Source of the DNA: Spartobacteria bacterium
Lineage (GTDB): Bacteria > Verrucomicrobiota > Verrucomicrobiia > Chthoniobacterales > UBA10450
DNA: 64,000 nt
Direction of reading: 5' to 3'
NCBI GenBank assembly: GCA_003134785.1
Contig: PLCN01000003.1
Location: 124,001 to 188,000, forward strand
Position numbers and translations under genes: made by a program. The notes under the pieces were generated by a model. It ran no database searches, was not told where the DNA came from, and saw only the letters and a program-made list of their open reading frames with translations. This document shows, piece by piece, positions 33,634 through 44,000 of the stretch (the first letter of the stretch is position 1; each line of letters starts with the position of its first letter).

Positions 33634-36600
33634 TTATTGCAGATTATAGGCTTCGACTAATCCAATGCCCGTGGTGTTGTTCTTACCCCGAACGACGGCA
33701 GTGTATGCACCCGGAACAAGCGTCGCGAGAATCGCTGGTTCGCGGTCGTTTCCCGGTGGGATCGTCGTTGCCGTGATCTCGTTCTCCTGCGTTTCGCGCC
33801 AGTTGTCGTTGCTGATCGAGCTGCCGTTGGCATCATGCAATTCCAGCATGGGATCGTCCAACGCACCTTGCACACCAAAGGTCGTCAAGGTGGGACCTAT
33901 CGCGCGAACCAGAATCGTCGCCGGTTCGGTTCCGCCGATAATGAAACCGCCGATCATCACGTTATCGCCGGTGTCGATGAAGCCGCGCGTCGAAATGTTC
34001 GCCAACTTCGCCGCTGAGCTGGAGTCGAGGTCATAGACTTCAGCCAGACCTATACCCGTCTCGCCGTGCGCCCCTTTTACGATAGCGGTGTAGTTACCCG
34101 GGGTTAGGGTAGCGACAATCACCGACTCGCGGGGATCGCCGGGCGCAAAGCCGTTCGGAATCTGGCTGACGTCGCCGTCCTGCCAGTTATCGTTCGTCAC
34201 AACGCTGCCATCGGGCTGGTGCAATTCCAGCAAGGGATCGGAGAGCGTTCCGGAAATGCCAACATTCGAGAGCGACGGCCCTATCCCGCGGATCAGCACC
34301 TTCTTGCTCGAGCCGCTGGAACCTTTGACAATGAAACCGGCAATCAAAACATTGTCGCCGCTCAGCACTTTCATCCTGGTGGAAATGTTCAGCGGTTGGC
34401 CACTCGTTGGCTGGATAAGATTCGGGTTGATGGTAGCCGTTGCGCCATCGCTGCCAAAGCTCAATTGCGCATTGGAGCTGACGGAAGAGAAAGAGCCGCT
34501 CACAGACGTGTAGCCTAAGGGACTGAAGGTGTCGGCGGAATCAGGCGTGTAACCATTGATGGTTCGCACATCAAGCTTGCCATTGAGCGTAGCGTTGCCA
34601 GTGACTTGGAGCTGGTCGTACTGTGTCGGAGCTGGTCCGCCATTCTCGATAATCAGGGTACCTTGCGCGCCCTGCGTGTAATCGCCTGAAATGGTGATCG
34701 AGCCCGCGGAATGTCCGGGGGAGATGAAGCCACCATTATTAGTAACGTTTCCGTAGATAACACCCGTGCCGGATAAAACACCGCCCTGGAGCGATACCGG
34801 CGCGACCAGGACGATGTTAGTAAGATCGGTCTCACCGCTAGCTTGAACAAACCCGGTGGGCGCTGCGGTAGCGGTGGCATCCGATAAACGAGACGAAGAA
34901 CTACTTCCTTCCGCCGCCGAGCCTGGAATTATGATACCAGCCCCGTGCTCGCTGATCAGGCTCGCACCATCCTCTCCTATGAGACTTCCGCCGTCATTTG
35001 AAATCACGCTGGCGCCATCGCTATTGATCAGGCTGGCGCCGTCGTGACCGATCAAAGTGCCGCCGTCATGACTGACAATCCCCGCACCGTCCTGACTGGT
35101 GATACTTCCGCCGTCGTGGCCCACGAACCCCGCGCCGTCACTGTTAATGATCTTGCCGTGATTTTCAAAACTACTCGCGACGACTACTCGCGAATGTTCC
35201 ACCGCGCGCGGGTTAGCCGGCGGAGGTTGCGGCGGCCGCGGTGGCACACTCGGCCGGTGAAAGACCCAGTTGCCGAAGTTCCTGATCGCAGTCAAGACAC
35301 CATCAAGGAATCCGTAAGGCTGCATCCCCGGGGACCCAACGCTTTGTTTTCCAATCACACTACCATTACTTTTCGGAAGCGGAACCAAGCTGCCGCGACC
35401 GGCCAATTTGAACGTGCCGAGGTTCACCAACGCGCCGCTTACGGGCACGTCACTATCGGAATCGATCACGAGCGTTCCATCAGGTCCTACGATGGCGGTG
35501 AGGTTTCTTAGCTGTCCCCCGGTGATGGAAAAATGTCCTGTGACGTCTAGTTGTCCCCCGGCTCCGCTGATCGAACCGCCGTTGAGGGAGACAGCGTAGA
35601 CCAACACATCTTGCGTAATGGAAGCGCTCGCCGATCCTACAATCGCGAAATCGTTCGGGCCGGGCACGCCGTTGTTTCCCAGTCCATCGCTCCAGTTGTT
35701 TGCATCGTTCCAGTTCCCAGAGCCAGTCATGGTGAGCACTCTGCCTCCGGAAGGCGCTATCCGGATGTAGACGGCATCAGCATAACCAATGATGCCGAGA
35801 TCGTCCCTGGCAAAGGCCTTGATGATGTGATCGCCGGCGACGTTTGTCGTGTATTGCGTTATAATACTCGTCGCGCCATTCTCGGCGTGGTCGAGCACAG
35901 CTCCGTCGTAAATGACACCAACCGTCTTGATTTGGCGACTGTTCGAAGTGGATGCTTGGGCGCCAAACCTTAACGTGCCTAGTGAAACAACAAACGGGTG
36001 ATCGGGATCGAGCCCGGACCCGCTACCAGCTTCAGGTAACGGAGGGAGAACGTCAACGTGAGGCGGATCGCCCACCGCTACACCAGTCACACCAATCGCA
36101 TTAGAAAGGCTGTCGATGTGGCCTGACGCAGTCGCGACGGCGCGGAAGTAGACGGCATCGCCTGGAGGATAGCTGTTCGAGTCGAGATAGAACTGCGTCG
36201 GGTCGGAGTAAGGCAGCATGTGCCCGGAATTGCCGTCGCTTAGGTCCGCCCAGCTCGCTTCAATATGCGGTGTGGTTGTAGCTTGAATGCGCAGAACGAT
36301 ACCGGCAGGAGGCGAAGTTTCCGTTACTCTGAATTTGATGGCCGCGCCCGTTCCGGTCGTTCCCAGGTAAAGGGTCGTGGGACCGAGATGTGGTGTGCTC
36401 GCTGCCAGATCGAATGGGCCCACATTATTGGAGATACTGTCCGGGTAACCTGGGGCTGAAGAAAGAGCGCGAAAATAGACGCCATTCTGCAAAGGGTAGT
36501 TGGTGGAGTTAAGAACAAACTCTTTCGCAGTCTTATCCAGCGTCATGTAACCGTTGCTCCCATTAGGCAGATCGTTCCAACTACTTTCGGTTCCAGGTGT

Positions 36601-37581
36601 CGTCGTCGCCTGGACGCGCACGATGAGATCGGCCGGCGCCCCGGCTTGTAGCGCCTCGAAACGCAGAATGTTGTCTACTATGTTGGCTGTAGGTGAATCC
36701 CTTTCGTTCACCATGAAGACCGTCGTGGAGAGGCCGCCATGCGGCGGCGGCGTGGGCGACGGTGCGGGCGCGTGTGGAGGACCTCCGCATATTCCCTCAC
36801 TGCCAGCATTGTAGACCGTTTGAATTTCTGTTGAGGACAAGGCGCGGCTGAAAATTTGGACTTCATCTTCGATGCCCTGAAAGCGGTCTCCAGCGGACAC
36901 GCGGGCGCCCAAGTACACATCGACGTCGGTCTTTGGCGTGAATACACCCAAATCCATCGGGCCACTGGCCACGACTCCATTGATATATAATGTGGCAACG
37001 CCATTCGTCCCGTCCGAGGTATCGTAGGTCAGGGCAACGTGCTGGATAACGTTTATGTTGATGGTCCCGTTGTCGGATACGATGAAGTGGTTATTTCCAG
37101 TTGTATCGACCAAGTTAACGAAGAGCTGGTCCGACCCGCTTACCCACATGTGGACGCCATACGGACCATGTGGGGCGCTGTACTCGACAATTGGGCTACC
37201 ACTTGACGAATTGGACGTAGGAACGATCCATGCCTCAATGGTCAACCCGTGGCCCGCGCCCACATTGAGACTAGTTGAGGCAGGGACGAAAACATAAGAC
37301 GAAGATGTCCCGTCCAGATTAAATCCCTGGCCAACTTCCCCTCTCGAAAACGTCACTCCGCTTTGCAGCGTTCCGTTATTTCCGCCCAAAACGTCGTTCG
37401 CGTTTCCTTCGCCCGCCCACCACGCAACCATTCCTGGAGGCGCTGTTGTGCACGTCGCTGCTGTGCTCGCGGCAAGGTAGTTAGTCTTAGGTGTCGCGAT
37501 CGCAAACGCCCGTTGGTCGGCATGCAGGCCAGCAGCCATGAGCATCGACGCTAGAATTGGCAAAAACAGTTTGGCTTTCAT
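33634..37581 (-). CDS. Giant secreted protein 1: LamG head, octapeptide array, doubled C-terminal domain
   Basis: The precursor is about 1315 residues, from the signal peptide MKAKLFLPILASMLMAAGLH. A LamG/concanavalin-like domain spans about 35-240 (starts near PPGMVAWWAGEGNANDVLGG and ends near VQIFSRALSSTEIQTVYNAG). Then come two related beta domains ('VRVQATTTPGTESSW' type) and an Ig-like stretch. A 'GNWNDANNWSDG' domain with shelf-like repeats and the octapeptide array (about 809-882) follow. Next is a beta-helix 'GDYTQGAQGTLIIENGGPAP' segment of autotransporter-passenger type. The last 250 residues hold two copies of a domain with 'VLIRGIGPSL' and 'ILVRAIGPTL', ending VEAYNLQ. No beta-barrel or sortase motif is seen. 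It is divergent from sigma/kinase unit 1. Confidence 0.85.
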   Translation of the reverse strand: MKAKLFLPILASMLMAAGLHADQRAFAIATPKTNYLAASTAATCTTAPPGMVAWWAGEGNANDVLGGNNGTLQSGVTFSRGEVGQGFNLDGTSSSYVFVPASTSLNVGAGHGLTIEAWIVPTSNSSSGSPIVEYSAPHGPYGVHMWVSGSDQLFVNLVDTTGNNHFIVSDNGTININVIQHVALTYDTSDGTNGVATLYINGVVASGPMDLGVFTPKTDVDVYLGARVSAGDRFQGIEDEVQIFSRALSSTEIQTVYNAGSEGICGGPPHAPAPSPTPPPHGGLSTTVFMVNERDSPTANIVDNILRFEALQAGAPADLIVRVQATTTPGTESSWNDLPNGSNGYMTLDKTAKEFVLNSTNYPLQNGVYFRALSSAPGYPDSISNNVGPFDLAASTPHLGPTTLYLGTTGTGAAIKFRVTETSPPAGIVLRIQATTTPHIEASWADLSDGNSGHMLPYSDPTQFYLDSNSYPPGDAVYFRAVATASGHIDSLSNAIGVTGVAVGDPPHVDVLPPLPEAGSGSGLDPDHPFVVSLGTLRFGAQASTSNSRQIKTVGVIYDGAVLDHAENGATSIITQYTTNVAGDHIIKAFARDDLGIIGYADAVYIRIAPSGGRVLTMTGSGNWNDANNWSDGLGNNGVPGPNDFAIVGSASASITQDVLVYAVSLNGGSISGAGGQLDVTGHFSITGGQLRNLTAIVGPDGTLVIDSDSDVPVSGALVNLGTFKLAGRGSLVPLPKSNGSVIGKQSVGSPGMQPYGFLDGVLTAIRNFGNWVFHRPSVPPRPPQPPPANPRAVEHSRVVVASSFENHGKIINSDGAGFVGHDGGSITSQDGAGIVSHDGGTLIGHDGASLINSDGASVISNDGGSLIGEDGASLISEHGAGIIIPGSAAEGSSSSSRLSDATATAAPTGFVQASGETDLTNIVLVAPVSLQGGVLSGTGVIYGNVTNNGGFISPGHSAGSITISGDYTQGAQGTLIIENGGPAPTQYDQLQVTGNATLNGKLDVRTINGYTPDSADTFSPLGYTSVSGSFSSVSSNAQLSFGSDGATATINPNLIQPTSGQPLNISTRMKVLSGDNVLIAGFIVKGSSGSSKKVLIRGIGPSLSNVGISGTLSDPLLELHQPDGSVVTNDNWQDGDVSQIPNGFAPGDPRESVIVATLTPGNYTAIVKGAHGETGIGLAEVYDLDSSSAAKLANISTRGFIDTGDNVMIGGFIIGGTEPATILVRAIGPTLTTFGVQGALDDPMLELHDANGSSISNDNWRETQENEITATTIPPGNDREPAILATLVPGAYTAVVRGKNNTTGIGLVEAYNLQ
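34935..35155 (-). repeat. In-frame 24-bp repeat array, giant protein 1
   Basis: About nine octapeptide units of the form x-D-G-(G/A)-x-(L/I/V)-(I/V)-x, such as SHDGGTLIGHDGASLI and SNDGGSLIGEDGASLI. On DNA this is a 24-bp period with no spacers. The units differ mainly at the first and last position. Confidence 0.8.
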
Positions 37582-37670
37582 AGAGGTCTTTCGCGAGTTG
37601 AGTGCATTTACCCAGCAACGCGACAAAACCGGATAAAACAGACCAGAAAAGTTTGAGATTTTTTCGACGC

Positions 37671-37699
37671 TCGACGTTTTCGCCGGATCGGAGTAAAAT
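37671..37699 (+). promoter_or_regulatory. Promoter of sigma/kinase unit 1, leaderless-type
   Basis: TCGACG at 37671-37676, a 17-bp spacer and TAAAAT at 37694-37699. The ATG of the sigma gene lies 6 nt later (37706). The same TAAAAT-to-ATG distance is seen at unit 2. Confidence 0.4.
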
Positions 37700-37705
37700 T
37701 TGGCA

Positions 37706-38311
37706 ATGGGAGCGGGGGCTATGGCGGCAGAGGATTCGCAGGCATTTCACGCCGGCCTCATCGCCGATTTGGCGTCATCAGCGTCTGAAGCCGAGATTGC
37801 TTCCTTACGGACAATGTTGCCGGCAGTGTATGATGAACTTCGCCGGGTTGCAGCGGGTTTTCTGCGAGACGAACGCCCCGGTCACACTCTCCAGCCGACG
37901 GCGCTCGTGCACGAGGCTTATCTGCGCATGGCAGATCAGCGGCAGCCGACCTGGCAAAACCGCGCGCATTTGCTCGGAATCTTCGCGCGGATGATGCGCC
38001 GAATTCTGCTCGATCACGCCGGCGCTCGTACCGCCGCCAAGCGCGGCGGCAAAGACGCCGTGCGCATCACACTTGACGATGCCCTGCAAGTTTACGAGCA
38101 GCACGATCTCAACCTGCTCGACGTGGAAGAAGCACTGCGCCGCCTGGAGCGTATCGATCCCACGCAAGCCAAGATTGTTGAGATGCGTTTTTTCGGAGGC
38201 TTGACCATCGAAGAAATCGGCAAGGTCCTTGATATCTCTCCCACGACCGTAAAACGCGAATGGGCGATAGCGAAGCGGTGGCTTCAGCGTGAACTAACGG
38301 CCGGCGCCTAG
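37706..38311 (+). CDS. ECF-type RNA polymerase sigma factor, TIGR02999-like (unit 1)
   Basis: The product is about 201 residues. Sigma region 2 runs from MLPAVYDELRRVAAGFLRDE to ILLDHAGARTAAKRGG, with LQPTALVHEAYLRM at its centre, a signature of the TIGR02999 ECF family. Region 4 is at IDPTQAKIVEMRFFGGLTIE followed by IGKVLDISPTTVKREWAIAK, the helix-turn-helix for the -35 element. It would direct RNA polymerase to a small regulon. No anti-sigma gene is nearby; instead a Ser/Thr kinase gene starts 4 bp downstream, so kinase control is likely. Alternative starts are TTG 37700 and ATG 37724. Confidence 0.9.
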   Translation: MGAGAMAAEDSQAFHAGLIADLASSASEAEIASLRTMLPAVYDELRRVAAGFLRDERPGHTLQPTALVHEAYLRMADQRQPTWQNRAHLLGIFARMMRRILLDHAGARTAAKRGGKDAVRITLDDALQVYEQHDLNLLDVEEALRRLERIDPTQAKIVEMRFFGGLTIEEIGKVLDISPTTVKREWAIAKRWLQRELTAGA

Positions 38312-38315
38312 CACT

Positions 38316-41051
38316 GTGCTAAGGAGTAAGACAGAGCAGCTATCCGCGGAACGCTGGCAGGAGGTCAAAGCGATCGTCGCCGCCGCGTTGGAGGAAAAGA
38401 CTCCAGCGGCGCGAGCTAGTCTTGTCGCGCAACGTTGCAACAATGACGCGGCGCTTTTGCGCGAAGTGGAATCGCTTCTCGCCCAAACCACCGGAACCCT
38501 GGAGGACTTCGTGGAACGAGCGAGCGCGCCCTTGCGGCGCGACCTGCCGCCGGTGGGTCCAGGTTATCGCATGGGTGCGTATGCCGTTATCCGTGAGTTA
38601 GGCCGTGGTGGAATGGGCGCCGTTTATCTGGCGGAGCGAGCGGACGGAGAGTTCGAAAAACAGGTTGCCATCAAACTTCTGAAGCGAGGGACCGACACCG
38701 ACGAGGTGCTGCGGCGGTTTCGTGCGGAGCGCGAGATCCTCGCGCGCCTCGAGCATCCTTTCATCGCCCGCCTTTTCGACGGCGGAACAAGCGAGGACGG
38801 CCTGCCTTATTTCGTCATGGAATATGTCGCCGGCTCGCCGGTGACAGAGTTTTGCGCCGCGAACGCGCTTTCACTCGGGGACCGGCTCCGCCTTTTCCTG
38901 AAGATCTGCGCCGCCGTCCAGTTCGCGCACCAGAATCTTGTGGTCCACCGGGATCTAAAACCGGCTAACATTCTTATCACGGGCCAGGGCGAACCCAAGC
39001 TGCTCGATTTCGGCATCGCGAAACTGCTCGCGCCAGGTGGTGGCAACCTGAGCCTTACTATCTCCGAGCAGCAGCGCCTGACACCGGCATACGCGTCGCC
39101 CGAACAAGTGCGCGGCGAGCAGATTACCACCGTCAGTGATGTTTATTCGTTAGGTTCGCTTCTCTACGAACTGCTCACCGGAAAAAATGCCCACAATTTT
39201 TCGACTCTGCATCCGTCACCCACCGAGTTACAACGCGTAGTAGGCGAACAAGTGCCACAGCGTCCGAGTGCAGCGGCCAGCGATGCATTCACCCGCCGCC
39301 AGCTGTGCGGAGACCTCGACAACATCATTCTCAAGGCGCTACGCAAGGAGCCTGCGCGCCGCTACTCCAGTGCTGGTTCGTTCGCGGAGGACGTTCACCG
39401 GCACCTCGAGAATCTTCCAGTGCGGGCAAGCAAGGACACCATCGCGTATCGCACTTCAAAGTTCATTCAACGTAACAAACTCGGCATGGCGGCCGCCGCG
39501 CTCGTTGCCTTGGCCTTGATTGCTGGAAGCATCACGACTGCCTGGCAGGCACATCAGGCGCGCCTCGAGAAAGCAAAGGCCGAAGAGCGATTCAGCCAGG
39601 TTCGCAGGCTCGCTCACTCGCTTCTATTTGATTATCATGACGCGATCGCGGCTCTACCTGGATCAACCGCGACGCGCCAGAGGTTAGTTAAGGACGGCCT
39701 GGAATATCTCGACAACTTGGCGAAGGAGGCGGGCAACGATCGGGGTCTGCTGCGCGAGCTAGCGGACGCTTATGAGAAGGTTGCCGCGGTCCAGGGCGGC
39801 GCCGCCATCTCGAAGCGCGGCGCTTTGCTTTCATCGTCTAACCTGGGCGACACCCCAGGTGCTACGGCGAGTTTGGGGAAAGCTCTCGCCATCCGCGAAA
39901 AACTAAGCGCCTTGGAGCCGGGCAATCGGGATATCCGAAACGAGCTGGCATTTTGCTATGCAACCCTGGCTGGCAACTATTTGCTCTCCGGCCCTCCCGA
40001 GAAAGTGATCGATTACACCCATAAATCGATTCCTTTGCTTGAATCGTTGCTGGCCGGGGAACCATCGAACGAAGAGCTTCAATACAGGTTATCGCTGGTT
40101 TATCTCGAATTGGCCAAGGCCCTGGGCGGTTCCGGCGTCGCCAACCTTGGGGATACAAAGGGTGCCTTGGAATACATGGATAAGTCTCGGGTTCTTTTGG
40201 AGCGATTAACCACACAGTTCCCGGCCAACCTTGACTATCAGCTCCTGCTCGGAACCATCCACAACATGCTCGGTTTTTTGCTTTTCACGGAGGGCAAACA
40301 GAACGATGAGTTGCAAGAATATTTGAAGGCTGTTGAGATCGACCGCGCCCTGGTCCAGGCGGACCCGGGCAACACCGCCTATCGGCGAGAGTTGGCGGTG
40401 CAACTGGGGAACGCCGGCTCGACCATGGTTCGGCTCGGCGACAAAGCCGGTGCGCTTCAACGGGCGAAAGAGGCGCTGTCAATCTACGAATCGCTAGCGG
40501 CCGCAGACCTAAATGATGCCAGCATTCGCCGCAATCTGGCTGTGGGGTATCGAAACGTTGCCATGGCCTTGGGAGCGTCCGATCCCGCGGGAGCGCTGGA
40601 TAATTTTCGCAAAGCGCTCCAAATTTTCGCTGAACTCAATGACAAAGATCCAAATAATGCCGACCTTCGACGCCAATGGGCCGTCGTTTATCTCTACCGC
40701 AGCCGCTTCCAATTCGAGATCAAGGAATTGAGCGACGCGGCTAACAGCGCGCTTGAAGGCATCAAAATCGAGCAGGCACTTGTCACGACCTCACCCACGA
40801 ACGCGAGTGCCCGGAACACTCTAGCGCAACTGTACCTGCAGGCTGGGAAAACTCATGCAACGCAGGCATCCACGATCACGAGCGCCGGCAGTCAACTAAC
40901 CGAAGAATGGCGCGCAGCGAAAGAAGCGTATCAGAAGAGCCTCGCCATTTATCAGGACATGAAAAGCAAAGGAACGCTCAGCGCCTCCGACGCCACCAAA
41001 CCGGATGAGATCGCCCGTGACATCGCGAATTGCGATCAAGCTTTGCGGTAA
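38316..41051 (+). CDS. Membrane Ser/Thr kinase with external TPR tail (unit 1)
   Basis: The 911-residue protein has an N-terminal helical module (about 1-75, WQEVKAIVAAALEEKTPAAR), then a Hanks kinase at about 88-365: LGRGGMGAVYLAERADGEFE, VAIK lysine near 120, VVHRDLKPANIL near 211, LLDFGIAKLL near 231 and YASPEQ near 260. A transmembrane helix (about 389-409, GMAAAALVALALIAGSITTA) is followed by about 490 residues of TPR-like helices. The TPR tail should be periplasmic and act as the sensor. The GTG start lies 4 bp after the sigma-factor stop. It has all catalytic residues, so it is predicted active and likely to phosphorylate its sigma factor. Confidence 0.9.
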   Translation: MLRSKTEQLSAERWQEVKAIVAAALEEKTPAARASLVAQRCNNDAALLREVESLLAQTTGTLEDFVERASAPLRRDLPPVGPGYRMGAYAVIRELGRGGMGAVYLAERADGEFEKQVAIKLLKRGTDTDEVLRRFRAEREILARLEHPFIARLFDGGTSEDGLPYFVMEYVAGSPVTEFCAANALSLGDRLRLFLKICAAVQFAHQNLVVHRDLKPANILITGQGEPKLLDFGIAKLLAPGGGNLSLTISEQQRLTPAYASPEQVRGEQITTVSDVYSLGSLLYELLTGKNAHNFSTLHPSPTELQRVVGEQVPQRPSAAASDAFTRRQLCGDLDNIILKALRKEPARRYSSAGSFAEDVHRHLENLPVRASKDTIAYRTSKFIQRNKLGMAAAALVALALIAGSITTAWQAHQARLEKAKAEERFSQVRRLAHSLLFDYHDAIAALPGSTATRQRLVKDGLEYLDNLAKEAGNDRGLLRELADAYEKVAAVQGGAAISKRGALLSSSNLGDTPGATASLGKALAIREKLSALEPGNRDIRNELAFCYATLAGNYLLSGPPEKVIDYTHKSIPLLESLLAGEPSNEELQYRLSLVYLELAKALGGSGVANLGDTKGALEYMDKSRVLLERLTTQFPANLDYQLLLGTIHNMLGFLLFTEGKQNDELQEYLKAVEIDRALVQADPGNTAYRRELAVQLGNAGSTMVRLGDKAGALQRAKEALSIYESLAAADLNDASIRRNLAVGYRNVAMALGASDPAGALDNFRKALQIFAELNDKDPNNADLRRQWAVVYLYRSRFQFEIKELSDAANSALEGIKIEQALVTTSPTNASARNTLAQLYLQAGKTHATQASTITSAGSQLTEEWRAAKEAYQKSLAIYQDMKSKGTLSASDATKPDEIARDIANCDQALR

Positions 41052-41099
41052 GCAATTTGGGGCTTGGATGTGTCTCGTGATCTCAGCTACCGCGCAACC

Positions 41100-44000
41100 T
41101 TATTGCAGATTGTAGGCTTCGACGACGGCGATGCCGGTCGTGTCGTTCTTACCACGAACGACGGCCGTATAATTCCCGGGTGCGAGTGTGGCCAGAATCG
41201 CTGCTTCGTTATCATCGCTCGGCGGAATGGTAGTCGCCTGGATTTCACTCTCCTGGGTGCTACGCCAGCCTTCATTGCTGATGACGCTGCCATTCGAATC
41301 GTGCAGCTCGAGAGTCGTGGCCTGTAACGCGCCTTGCAGGCCGAACTGAGTGAGCGAAGGGCCTATCGCCCGAACCAATATCTTTGCCGGCTCAGTCCCG
41401 CCAATGATGAAACCGCCGATCATGACGTTATCACCTGTGTTCACAAAGCCGCGCGTGGCTATGTTAGCCAGCTTCGCTGTCGACGCAGTGTCGAAGTCAT
41501 AGACTTCCACGAGGCCAACACCCGTCTCGCCGTGCGCGCCCTTTAAGATCGCAGTGTAGGCTCCCGGTGCCAAGGTCGTGTAGATGACTGATTCGAGATC
41601 ATTGCTCGGCGCGAACCCAGGAGGGATGTCTGCCGCGTTTGGAGCTTGTTTCCAGTTGTCGTTCGTTACGACACTCCCATCTGGATTATGTAGCTCGAGG
41701 AACGGATCTGAAATGGTGCCAGACACGCCGAAGTTAGCTAACGAAGGTCCTATGCCCCGAATCAATACCTTCTTAGTTGAACCAGCTGGCCCAGTGATAA
41801 TGAAACCAGCGATAAGAACATTGTCGCCGCTCTGGATCTGAAGACGCGTCGCAATGTTGAGTGGCTGGCCGGTCGACGGTTGAGGCTTCGTGATGTCCAC
41901 CGAACTGACCAGTCCAGTCGCGTTCAACGTCACCTGCGCGTTTGAACTTACTGCCGCGAACGTGCCGCTGACCGCACCGTAGCCGATTGGGTTAAACGTA
42001 TCTGCGCTACTCGGTTGGTAGCCATTGATCGTCCGCACATCGAGGTTGCCGCCCAAGGTCGCTGTGCCTCCGACCTGTAGTTGGTCGAATTGATTCGGAT
42101 TCGGGCCGCCATTCTCGATGATCAACGTGCCTTGCGTGCCTTGCGTGTAGTTCCCCGTCACCGCAACCAGACCCGCGGAATGCCCTGGCGCAATATAGCC
42201 GCCGTTCACTGTCAGATCTCCAGCGATAACACCGGAGCCGCTCAGCACGCCGCCATTAACCGTCACCGGCCCGGTTATCCTGATCAAGTTCATGTCAGTC
42301 TCGCCAGCTGTTTGGATGAACCCGGACGCGGCTGTTGCTGCCTTCACCTTGCCCGAACTATCAGCGGCCGTACCGCCACTGACGTCAAAATTGCCGCCAC
42401 CTTGAGCGACAAGATTGCCGCCACCTTGAGCGACAAGGCTCCCGCCGTCGTTTGAGATGACACCTCCCCCATGCTCCGAGATGAGAGTACCGCCATCCTG
42501 CGTAATGAGGCTCCCGCCATCTTGCGTAATAAGCCCGCCACCGTCCTGGCTGATCAGACCCGGTATACCGGAGGCGAGAATGCTTCCGGTGTTAGCCAGC
42601 GTAGCAGTGGAGATAGTTTGGTCGGTCGGCGCCAGCCCGAGAGATAGTCCAGCCTTTAAAAGTGGCATTTGAAAGTTGGTAGTCCCCTGGTTTAGAAAAT
42701 ATACCAAACCAGCGATCCCTCCGCTCCCATGCATTTGCCAGTTGCCGTAATTATAAACATCCCCGTAGAACGGAAAATCAACGTCATTGATCATGTTGAC
42801 TGTCGCCGTGCTCGGAATTTCCAAGATCAACCCTCCTTCGATTCCCCCTCCACTAATAGTCAGAAGGTGATCGACCTTAAGAGAGCCTTTGACATCCCTG
42901 ATATGGCCACCGCTGATGATGAGCGAGCCGACTTCGACCTTATCATCAGCATCGATTAAGACTGTCAAGGAACTTATGATCGCTACATCTGAGGGCCCGG
43001 GAACCCCGTTACCACCCTGACTACCGCTCCAGGCGGTCGGATCGCTCCAGTTCTTGCCGTCGCCGATAAGCGTGTAGGTATTGCCGCCAGTCGAAGCTTG
43101 TTGAACGCCGGTCTTACCAGTCACACTGCTTGCTTTGCTTGAAACAGCATTCGCCGGTTCCACCAGGACGTAGATTGCACCTGTCGCCGCTCGGCCGGTT
43201 GCGCCAAGGTCATCGATCGCCACCGCCTCTATAATATGAAGACCCGATACGCTCGTCACGTAGTCAATAGATATGTGTGTGAGATCGCTTACCTGCTTGA
43301 TTGCCCCGCCATCGAACAGAACACTCAAGGCATGGACCTGCCGATTGCTGAAGGCATCTACAGCGATTGGGAGGCTCACGGAGCCATTCGCGTCCAAAAA
43401 TACGACGATCGGATGGTTCACGTCCTGACCAGAAGTCCCGCCTGCCCCTGTAGGTGACGCGAAGGCCACTGTGGGCGGGGTATCGCTGAGAAAGTCATAA
43501 GCCCCGATGATGTTGGAGATGCTATCGACGCTGCCCGCCGCAGTGGCAACAGCCCGGAAGTAGACGGCAGTCCCTGCCGGATAGTTATTCATCAGCAGAA
43601 CGAATTGTTCCGGATCGGTGGTTTGAGTCATCTGCCCAGAGCCACTCGTCAGATCAGTCCAGCTCGCCTCGCTTCCCGGAGTCGTCGACGTTTGCACTCT
43701 CAAAGCTATACCGGATGGAGCAGGCGTCTCTGTAGCTCTGAAGTCCAGATCCGCCCGAATGCCATTGGCGACGAGCCGAAGGATGGTCTGTCCAGGAGGA
43801 GCAAGATTCGTCGTGAGATTGAATGGCCCGACGGCGGTGGAAATGCTGTCCGGATAACCCGGCGCAGCCGAAATCGCGCGAAAGTAGACACCGCCACTTA
43901 AAGGATAGTTGGCTGATGTTAGGACGAATTGCTGGCTGGAGGAATCATAAGCCATGAATCCATTAGTTCCATTCGGCAGTGGTTGCCAGCTCGATGCATC

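Noticed and set aside
34935-35155. Regular 24-bp repeats that might be taken for a CRISPR array (also at 42375 and 51195)
   Set aside because: There are no unique spacers; the repeats are contiguous, in frame and code for octapeptides inside long genes.
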